Source: Pseudomonas sp. B21-040
Lineage (GTDB): Bacteria > Pseudomonadota > Gammaproteobacteria > Pseudomonadales > Pseudomonadaceae
Assembly: GCF_024748695.1 (NCBI RefSeq)
Contig: NZ_CP087176.1
Coordinates: 2,163,501 to 2,227,500 of the forward strand
Direction: 5' to 3'
DNA: 64,000 bases
Shown: piece by piece, positions 58,458 through 64,000 of the stretch
Position numbering within the stretch: the stretch's first letter is position 1
How the letters are laid out: every line of letters starts with the position of its first letter
Position numbers and translations under genes: made by a program
The notes under the pieces: generated by a model
Seen by the model: only the letters and a program-made list of their open reading frames with translations
What the model was told of the DNA's origin: nothing
The model's database searches: none

Positions 58458-58762
58458 TTCGTCCAGCTGCCTGTTCCGCCTCCCGCACCACCGGTTCCGC
58501 CGCCAGCCGCCCCGGTGCCGCCGCCTGCGCCAGAGCCCGAGCCGCTGGCCCCGCCATTAGTACCGGTGCCGCTAACCGAGCCTGAGTTGTTGCCGGCCGA
58601 AGGCGCGCTGCGGGTGTAGTCGGGGGACAGGGTTGATCCGCGGGCGCCGCCGGGCCGTGTGTCCGCCGGATGGGGGCTGTCGTAGGGCGCTGCAAACGAG
58701 GCCGTCGCTGCGACGCATAACAACCCGGTCAGTAAGAGTGAAGTGAGTTTTGTGGTCATCAT
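58442..58762 (-). CDS. Exported glycine-rich low-complexity protein
   Basis: A 106-residue protein: signal (TKLTSLLLTGLLCVAATASF) then a tail of Gly, Ser, Thr and Ala in GTG/GGTG repeats, ending WTNKSKP. ATG 58762 has GGGAG 7 bases upstream. Such tails are disordered; surface or periplasmic role unknown. Confidence 0.72.
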   Translation of the reverse strand: MMTTKLTSLLLTGLLCVAATASFAAPYDSPHPADTRPGGARGSTLSPDYTRSAPSAGNNSGSVSGTGTNGGASGSGSGAGGGTGAAGGGTGGAGGGTGSWTNKSKP

Positions 58763-58869
58763 GGTCCGTCTCCCCAAGGTGAGTCGTTACCTGATGTTGG
58801 TCCGAAGGCGGGTCGATGGGTACCGGTTGGATGACGAGCGGTCGGTGGTCGCTATTCAATGTGGGAGCA

Positions 58870-59454
58870 CTATCGAAGGCTGTATTCGGTCATTTTCTGT
58901 TCCAGATTGCTGCGCACCGACGGCCACTCATCATCAATGATGCTGAACCGCACCGAGTTGCGCTTGCGACCGTCCGGCATGATCCGTTCGTGGCGCACGA
59001 TACCTTCCTGTTGCGCACCCAGCCGCAAAATGGCGTGACGTGATTTCTGGTTGTTTTCGTCGGTGGTGAACTGCACCCGTACACAGTCCAGCACGTCGAA
59101 CGCATGGCGCAGCATCAGGTATTTGGCTTCGGTGTTGACGAAGGTTTTCTGCCAACGGGCGCTGATCCAGCTGCTGCCGATTTCCAGCTTGCGGTTGAGG
59201 CGGTCGATTTTCCAGAAGCGCGTTGAGCCGATCACTTCGCCGGTTTCGTTGAGCACGATGACGAAAGGCAGGACGGTGCCGGCATCTCGACCATCGAGCG
59301 CCTTTTTCAGGTAGCCATCAATGGTGGTGGGCGAGGGCACGACGGTAACTGTCAGGTTCCATAATTCGCCGTCCTGCGCGGCATTGAGCAGGGGGGTGGC
59401 ATCACTCAGTTGCAGGGGACGCAGGCTGATTCGGTGACCTTCCAGGGTGTCCAT
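58870..59454 (-). CDS. GNAT N-acetyltransferase (RimJ/RimL-like)
   Basis: A 194-residue GNAT protein: LEGHRISLRPLQLSDATPLL at the start, VIVLNETGEVIGSTRFWKID with strand 4, KLEIGSSWISARWQKTFVNT including the acetyl-CoA site and VRVQFTTDENNQKSRHAILR, GAQQEGIVRHERIMPDGRKR at the end. Likely acetylates a small molecule or protein N-terminus; substrate unknown. Divergent from exonuclease III. Confidence 0.9.
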   Translation of the reverse strand: MDTLEGHRISLRPLQLSDATPLLNAAQDGELWNLTVTVVPSPTTIDGYLKKALDGRDAGTVLPFVIVLNETGEVIGSTRFWKIDRLNRKLEIGSSWISARWQKTFVNTEAKYLMLRHAFDVLDCVRVQFTTDENNQKSRHAILRLGAQQEGIVRHERIMPDGRKRNSVRFSIIDDEWPSVRSNLEQKMTEYSLR

Positions 59455-59623
59455 GTTCGAGGCTGTCTCGGAAAAGAATCGCAGAGGGCATTACAAGGGA
59501 GCCGCCGTCGATTGGCAAGTCCCGCTGCGACACCTTTAATCGACCGCCGGGTGTGCGAGGGCAACTGTTGCCACGCACTCCGGTCAGAACTGGATACCGC
59601 CAATCCGTAGCGAGTGTCCGACC

Positions 59624-60412
59624 ATGAAAAACCTGAAAATCGCCACGTTCAATGTCAACGGCCTGCGCGCACGTCTTCCCAATTTACGGGTATGGCTGGA
59701 ACGGGAAAAACCGGACATTGCCTGTTTGCAGGAACTGAAATCGGTGGACGCAGCCTTTCCTGCCGCCGAGCTTGAGGCGGCCGGATACGGTGCCATCTGG
59801 CAGGGTCAATCTTCATGGAACGGGGTGGCGATTCTGGCGCGAGATGCGCAACCGTTGGAGAGTCGGCGCGGTTTGCCAGGCGATGACACCGATACCCACA
59901 GTCGCTATCTGGAAGCGGCGGTGCATGGTGTGCTGGTGGGGTGCCTGTACTTGCCCAACGGCAACCCGCAACCGGGGCCGAAATTCGACTACAAACTGGC
60001 GTGGTTTGAGCGGCTGATCGCCTATGCGAAGGAACTGCAAGGCAGTGAACACCCGGTGGTGCTGGCCGGTGACTACAACGTGGTACCCACCGATCTGGAC
60101 ATCTACAACACTCGGTCCTGGCTCAAGGATGCGCTGCTGCAACCGCAAAGCCGCGAGTGTTATCAACGTTTACTGGATCAGGGCTGGACGGATTCCCTGC
60201 GACATCTGTATCCGCAGGACCGGCTCTACACCTTCTGGGATTATTTCCGGCAGCACTGGCAGACAAACTCCGGGCTGCGCATCGATCACCTGTTGCTGAA
60301 CCCGGTGCTGAGTCCTTATTTGCAAGAGGCCGGTGTCGACGCCTGGGTGCGCAACGAGCCGCATGCCAGTGACCATGCGCCGACATGGATTCGTGTGAGT
60401 TCGCGCAAGTAA
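59624..60412 (+). CDS. xth: Exodeoxyribonuclease III (AP endonuclease)
   Basis: A 262-residue Mg-dependent enzyme of base-excision repair: KIATFNVNGLRARLPNLRVW, IACLQELKSVDAAFP with the metal-binding Glu, VVLAGDYNVVPTDLDIYNTR, LRIDHLLLNP and ASDHAPTWI with the catalytic Asp-His. These motifs separate it from Crc, its catalytically inactive Pseudomonas relative. Single gene. Confidence 0.95.
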   Translation: MKNLKIATFNVNGLRARLPNLRVWLEREKPDIACLQELKSVDAAFPAAELEAAGYGAIWQGQSSWNGVAILARDAQPLESRRGLPGDDTDTHSRYLEAAVHGVLVGCLYLPNGNPQPGPKFDYKLAWFERLIAYAKELQGSEHPVVLAGDYNVVPTDLDIYNTRSWLKDALLQPQSRECYQRLLDQGWTDSLRHLYPQDRLYTFWDYFRQHWQTNSGLRIDHLLLNPVLSPYLQEAGVDAWVRNEPHASDHAPTWIRVSSRK

Positions 60413-60530
60413 CATTGATTTCGGCGGGGATAGTGATTGGCGAAATCAATTGTCAGTCGAAGCGCTTTATCCCTTATACATGGCGGCCATCGGCGGAGCG
60501 ATCCGCGGCCCCATGCATAAGGACTGAGCA

Positions 60531-61367
60531 ATGAGCGAGCCACGCCTGACCCACCTTGAGTTGTATTTGCAGCGCCTGGGCTTCGATGCGCCCCCGGCAC
60601 CCACCCTGGAAACCCTGCGCCAGTTGCAGTTGCGCCACACCGGTGCCTTCGCATTTGAAAACCTCACCACATTGTCGGGCGAACCGGTGCGGATAGACCT
60701 GCCGTCCATTGAACAGAAAGTCCTGTTCGACGGTCGCGGTGGCTACTGTTATGAGCTCAACCATGTATTCCTGGCTTTGCTTCAGGAGCTGGGCTTCGAC
60801 GCCCGTGGCATCACCGGACGGGTTGTGATGGGGCAGCCCGAAGGCGCGTGGACCGCTCGCACTCACCGTTTGAGCCTGGTCACTCTGGACGGTGTGCGCT
60901 ACATCACCGACGTCGGCTTTGGCGGCATGGTCCCCACGGCACCACTGATGCTCGACACCGAAGCCGGGCAACCCACCCCTCATGAGCCGTATCGCATTGA
61001 ACAACATGCGGATGGCTACACCTTGCGCGCCAACGTCGGCGGCGAGTGGCGGGCGATGTACATCTTCGACCTGCAGCGCCAGGAAGACATCGATTACACC
61101 CTCGGCAACTGGTACGTCTCGACCCATCCCGAGTCTTCGTTTGCCAAACAACTGATGGTTGCCCGGACCGGGGAGGGCTGGCGCCGTACGCTCAACAACG
61201 GCAACTTTGCAATACATCGGATCGGTCACGAGAGTGAGCGGCGCCAAGTGACGGATGTGGATGAGCTGATCGAGCTGCTGGGCAGCGAGTTCGGAATTCT
61301 GGTACCTGAGAGCGCCCGGTTGAGGCAGGTGATCGAGCGTTTGATCGCGCCGAAGGAAGAGGTCTGA
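60531..61367 (+). CDS. Arylamine N-acetyltransferase (NAT)
   Basis: A 278-residue NAT with the catalytic triad visible: Cys73 in GRGGYCYELN, His112 in ARTHRLSLV and Asp127 in YITDVGFGGM. It transfers acetyl from acetyl-CoA to arylamines and hydrazines. Starts about 120 bases after exonuclease III with AAGGACTGAGCA upstream. Followed by a 15-bp stem hairpin. Confidence 0.94.
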   Translation: MSEPRLTHLELYLQRLGFDAPPAPTLETLRQLQLRHTGAFAFENLTTLSGEPVRIDLPSIEQKVLFDGRGGYCYELNHVFLALLQELGFDARGITGRVVMGQPEGAWTARTHRLSLVTLDGVRYITDVGFGGMVPTAPLMLDTEAGQPTPHEPYRIEQHADGYTLRANVGGEWRAMYIFDLQRQEDIDYTLGNWYVSTHPESSFAKQLMVARTGEGWRRTLNNGNFAIHRIGHESERRQVTDVDELIELLGSEFGILVPESARLRQVIERLIAPKEEV

Positions 61368-61374
61368 CCGAGCC

Positions 61375-61408
61375 TGCGCAAGGCAGATCTGCCGATCTGC
61401 CTTGCGCA
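61375..61408. terminator. Long perfect hairpin between convergent genes
   Basis: TGCGCAAGGCAGATC pairs with GATCTGCCTTGCGCA around 4 bases. No T run; probably marks transcript ends of NAT and brnA, which converge here. Confidence 0.6.
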
Positions 61409-61446
61409 CTAATGCTGATCTTGACTTGCCTTCAGGATCCTATCCC

Positions 61447-61794
61447 CTATGGCCGAATCCCCGGCTCCATCACACGACGGATTTCGTTAAGGGCCTCTGC
61501 GAGTTTCTGTTCGAGGCTCTTGAGGTCGGTGGCCGTTACGCCTTTTTTGAGTTGGCCGGCAGTGGCGCCGCTGGGTTGATCGACCTTCGCGCCTTGTCCT
61601 TTATCGCTGAGCAAGCTCTGGCGCAACGTGTTGTTGATGACTGTTTGATAACCAAATCCTTCGTTCTCCGCGAGCGAGCGAGCCGCCTCGATGACGGCAT
61701 CATCCAGCATGATGGTAATGCGGGTCTTGCCTTTGCTGGAGGCAACGGCCCCGCGCTTGGCGTTACTGAAGTCGTATTCGTCTTTCATGGTCAT
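61447..61794 (-). CDS. brnA: BrnA-like antitoxin
   Basis: A 115-residue protein: MTMKDEYDFSNAKRGAVASS at the start is the BrnA N-terminus, followed by a ribbon-helix-helix (KTRITIMLDDAVIEAARSLA) that binds the operator, and an unusually long C-terminal tail with a coiled coil (TDLKSLEQKLAEALNEIRRV). It neutralises BrnT and represses the operon. Its ATG overlaps the toxin stop (ATGA). Confidence 0.85.
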   Translation of the reverse strand: MTMKDEYDFSNAKRGAVASSKGKTRITIMLDDAVIEAARSLAENEGFGYQTVINNTLRQSLLSDKGQGAKVDQPSGATAGQLKKGVTATDLKSLEQKLAEALNEIRRVMEPGIRP

Positions 61795-62072
61795 GCATCC
61801 CTGTAGTGGCGACGCTCGTTTTTGGTGGCGACGCGTGCGGAAATAATTCGAACGAAATTCGGTTCGCGCCACGTGTAGGCAACCACCAGTAAACGACCTT
61901 TGGCATCCTGCCCCATGATGATCCAGCGCTGTTCGTCGTGATCGTGGTCTTGCAGCGTCAGGGCCCGCTCGTCATCGAACACCGGTTCGGTTTCCGCCAG
62001 GCTGATGCCACTATGCTTGAGTTTGTTGGCCGCGTTCTTTGCCTTGTCATACTGAATGTCGAATGGCTTCAT
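61791..62072 (-). CDS. brnT: BrnT ribonuclease toxin
   Basis: A 93-residue toxin: MKPFDIQYDKAKNAANKLKH, then GISLAETEPVFDDERALTLQ, ERWIIMG-like EQRWIIMGQDAKGRLLVVAY and IRIISARVATKNERRHY at the end. BrnT toxins cleave RNA under stress. ATG 62072 is preferred; upstream frames are out of family. It precedes its antitoxin with 4-base overlap. Confidence 0.88.
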   Translation of the reverse strand: MKPFDIQYDKAKNAANKLKHSGISLAETEPVFDDERALTLQDHDHDEQRWIIMGQDAKGRLLVVAYTWREPNFVRIISARVATKNERRHYRDA

Positions 62073-62077
62073 TATGC

Positions 62078-62092
62078 ATACTTTATATGTAT
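62078..62092. promoter_or_regulatory. Candidate brnTA operator/promoter
   Basis: ATAC-N7-GTAT dyad within an AT-rich TATATG/TATAC stretch directly upstream of the brnT start. The position fits autoregulation by the ribbon-helix-helix antitoxin. Confidence 0.45.
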
Positions 62093-62248
62093 AAAAAAGA
62101 GGGCATCCGTGCCGGCGGTCGCCATGAACGAAAAAGATTAGCGGCAGAAGGGGCGAGTACCTGGAGGGATGTATTTCAAGGTTTTTTGTGCGATCAGGTT
62201 CGTCACTCGACGAGCAAAATGGACACCTGTCCATAATCTGACCGATAA

Positions 62249-62260
62249 GTTGTATACAAC
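62249..62260. promoter_or_regulatory. Palindrome GTTGTATACAAC upstream of the permease
   Basis: A perfect 12-bp palindrome 69 bases before the permease ATG. Its GT-N2-AC core (GTATAC) fits GntR-family operators; the cognate regulator is not in the window. Confidence 0.5.
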
Positions 62261-62328
62261 TATATAGACATTTGTCCTGTGTCTTGAATACAGTGTGCGC
62301 ACAACAAAAACCAGGGAACCCCCCAACC

Positions 62329-63846
62329 ATGAAAACGCCCCATGTTTCACACCAACGGCCCGAGGATGAAAATCTCGGGATCGGCGCGAATATGGCTTAC
62401 GGCCTGCAACATGTTCTGACCATGTACGGAGGCATCGTCGCGGTGCCTTTGATCATCGGTCAGGCGGCCGGACTCTCGCCGGCGGACATCGGTTTGTTGA
62501 TTGCAGCTTCATTGTTTGCGGGGGGCTTGGCGACATTATTGCAAACCCTCGGTTTACCGTTCTTTGGTTGTCAGTTGCCGCTGGTACAGGGCGTGTCGTT
62601 CTCGGGTGTCGCGACCATGGTGGCGATAGTCAGCAGTGGCGGGGAGGGCGGATTCCAGTCGATTCTCGGGGCGGTGATTGCCGCGTCGTTGATTGGTTTG
62701 CTGATCACGCCGGTGTTTTCGCGCATCACCAAGTTCTTCCCGCCGCTGGTCACGGGTATTGTGATCACGACCATCGGCCTGACGTTGATGCCGGTGGCTG
62801 CGCGTTGGGCCATGGGCGGCAATAGTCACGCGCCGGACTTCGGTAGCGTGGCGAACATTGGCCTGGCGGCGGTGACGCTGGTGCTGGTGTTGCTGCTAAG
62901 CAAGATCGGTAGCGCGACCATCTCCCGATTGTCGATTCTGCTGGCGATGGTCATCGGCACGGTCATCGCGGTGTTCCTCGGCATGGCGGACTTTTCGTCC
63001 GTCACCCAAGGTCCGATGTTCGGCTTCCCGACGCCGTTTCATTTCGGCATGCCGACCTTCCACTTCGCCGCCATCCTGTCGATGTGCATCGTGGTCATGG
63101 TGACCTTGGTGGAAACCTCGGCGGACATCCTCGCCGTCGGTGAAATCATTGGCACCAAAGTCGACTCCAAACGCCTGGGCAACGGTCTGCGCGCCGACAT
63201 GCTGTCGAGCATGATTGCGCCGATCTTCGGTTCGTTCACCCAAAGTGCCTTCGCCCAGAACGTCGGGCTGGTGGCGGTGACCGGGATCAAGAGCCGCTAC
63301 GTGGTCGCCACGGGTGGTTTGTTCCTGGTGATTCTCGGCTTGCTGCCGTTCATGGGCCGGGTCATCGCCGCTGTGCCGACGTCTGTTCTGGGTGGTGCCG
63401 GTATCGTGCTGTTCGGTACGGTGGCGGCCAGTGGTATCCGGACGCTGTCCAAGGTCGATTACCGCAACAACGTCAACCTGATCATCGTCGCTACCTCTAT
63501 CGGTTTCGGCATGATCCCCATTGCTGCACCAAACTTCTACGACCATTTTCCTAGCTGGTTCGCGACCATCTTCCACTCGGGCATCAGCTCGTCGGCGATC
63601 ATGGCCATCGTGTTGAACCTGACATTCAACCACCTCACGGCGGGTAACTCGGATCAGCAGTCGGTGTTCGCGGCCGGTACTGAGCGCGTGTTGCGTTATC
63701 AGGACCTGGCGGCGTTGCGCGAAGGGGATTATTTCAGCGAAGGCAAACTGCATGACTGCGACGGAAAAGAAATCCCGGTGGTGGAAACCGACCATGGGCA
63801 TGGAGAGCCGCGAGCGCTGCATGCGAAAAGCAGTGAGCATGTCTGA
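62329..63846 (+). CDS. NCS2 nucleobase (xanthine/uric acid) permease
   Basis: A 505-residue NCS2-family symporter with 14 predicted helices. Family motifs: AYGLQHVLTMYGGIVAVPLI, GCQLPLVQGVSFSGVATM, LVETSADILAVGEIIGTKVD and GSFTQSAFAQNVGLVAVTGI. The sequence is closer to xanthine/uric acid permeases than to uracil UraA. ATG 62329 starts the conserved part; an upstream TTG frame adds nothing conserved. A GntR-like palindrome lies upstream, and a strong terminator follows. Confidence 0.92.
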   Translation: MKTPHVSHQRPEDENLGIGANMAYGLQHVLTMYGGIVAVPLIIGQAAGLSPADIGLLIAASLFAGGLATLLQTLGLPFFGCQLPLVQGVSFSGVATMVAIVSSGGEGGFQSILGAVIAASLIGLLITPVFSRITKFFPPLVTGIVITTIGLTLMPVAARWAMGGNSHAPDFGSVANIGLAAVTLVLVLLLSKIGSATISRLSILLAMVIGTVIAVFLGMADFSSVTQGPMFGFPTPFHFGMPTFHFAAILSMCIVVMVTLVETSADILAVGEIIGTKVDSKRLGNGLRADMLSSMIAPIFGSFTQSAFAQNVGLVAVTGIKSRYVVATGGLFLVILGLLPFMGRVIAAVPTSVLGGAGIVLFGTVAASGIRTLSKVDYRNNVNLIIVATSIGFGMIPIAAPNFYDHFPSWFATIFHSGISSSAIMAIVLNLTFNHLTAGNSDQQSVFAAGTERVLRYQDLAALREGDYFSEGKLHDCDGKEIPVVETDHGHGEPRALHAKSSEHV

Positions 63847-63928
63847 CAACATTCAAGGCATGGAAATATAAAAAAGGCGTCCTTCGCAGACTGTGTGAAA
63901 ACCTAGCAATCTGCGCAAAGCTCAAAGA

Positions 63929-63964
63929 AAATGCTCCGTATCGAAAGATACGGAGCATTTTTCG
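63929..63964 (+). terminator. Strong rho-independent terminator
   Basis: AAATGCTCCGTATC and GATACGGAGCATTT form a perfect 14-bp stem around a GAAA loop, followed by T residues. Ends the permease unit. Confidence 0.92.
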
Positions 63965-64000
63965 TTATGGCTTACATCCAAGGTGAGTCCCGTAGCCAGA

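Noticed and set aside
59624..60412. Crc catabolite repression protein
   Set aside because: The catalytic Glu, Asp and SDH motifs of exonuclease III are intact; Crc lacks them.

Overview
The window reads as chromosomal DNA of a fluorescent-group Pseudomonas. The non-phage genes are GC-rich and include typical Pseudomonas families: copABCD, two L,D-transpeptidases, a DUF1254/DUF1214 protein, a diguanylate cyclase, exonuclease III, an arylamine N-acetyltransferase, BrnT/BrnA and an NCS2 nucleobase permease. The species call is inference.

About 1-38,400 is a P2/phiCTX-type prophage that enters the window inside its integrase gene. From left to right it holds: a frameshifted tyrosine integrase; a leftward early operon (Cro-like HTH, Ogr activator, two small proteins, primase-helicase, PrtN-like activator); a rightward XRE repressor; a long accessory segment (about 5.7-14.1 kb); com-dcm DNA modification genes; and a complete P2-order late block. 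The leftward late genes run O, N, M, L, X, holin, endolysin, R, S, V, W, J, I, H, G, FI, FII, E/E', T, U, D. P and Q run rightward. The P2-type -1 frameshift linking E to E' is visible. The tail sheath gene FI has an internal in-frame TAA. TGT-N13-ACA dyads lie at matching distances upstream of O and FI and are likely Ogr sites. A P2-like cos sequence lies near 37.93 kb.

The most novel part is the cargo. (1) At 6.9-12.3 kb, a WYL regulator accompanies a glycine-rich membrane protein, a large beta-helix protein and two small membrane proteins. Two copies of a conserved 21-bp palindrome lie upstream of its two transcription units. This looks like a regulated, uncharacterised, possibly antiphage system. 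(2) An AT-rich DUF2971 pair sits exactly where P2 carries Z/fun, between S and V. (3) A RelA/SpoT-domain gene sits between Q and cos. (4) A DUF3077 gene is preceded by a leader peptide whose ribosome binding site is buried in a perfect stem, similar to C4/icd control. (5) A LexA box heads a two-gene unit.

Between 38.4 and 43 kb are an intact IS66-family element with 8-bp target duplications, an attachment-like site made of the 3' half of tRNA-Gly(CCC), and an AT-rich nucleoside-phosphorylase-domain gene preceded by a tRNA-like RNA structure. This region looks like a mosaic of integrations.

From 43.4 kb to the end the DNA is mostly ordinary chromosome: envelope proteins, a PheC-like periplasmic protein, copABCD with a candidate CopR box, and an AT-rich two-gene lipoprotein locus broken at an A9 tract. 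After these come divergent L,D-transpeptidases, a diguanylate cyclase, DUF1254, a GNAT enzyme, exonuclease III, NAT, the BrnTA toxin-antitoxin pair and the permease with its terminator. No rRNA, complete canonical tRNA or CRISPR array was seen.
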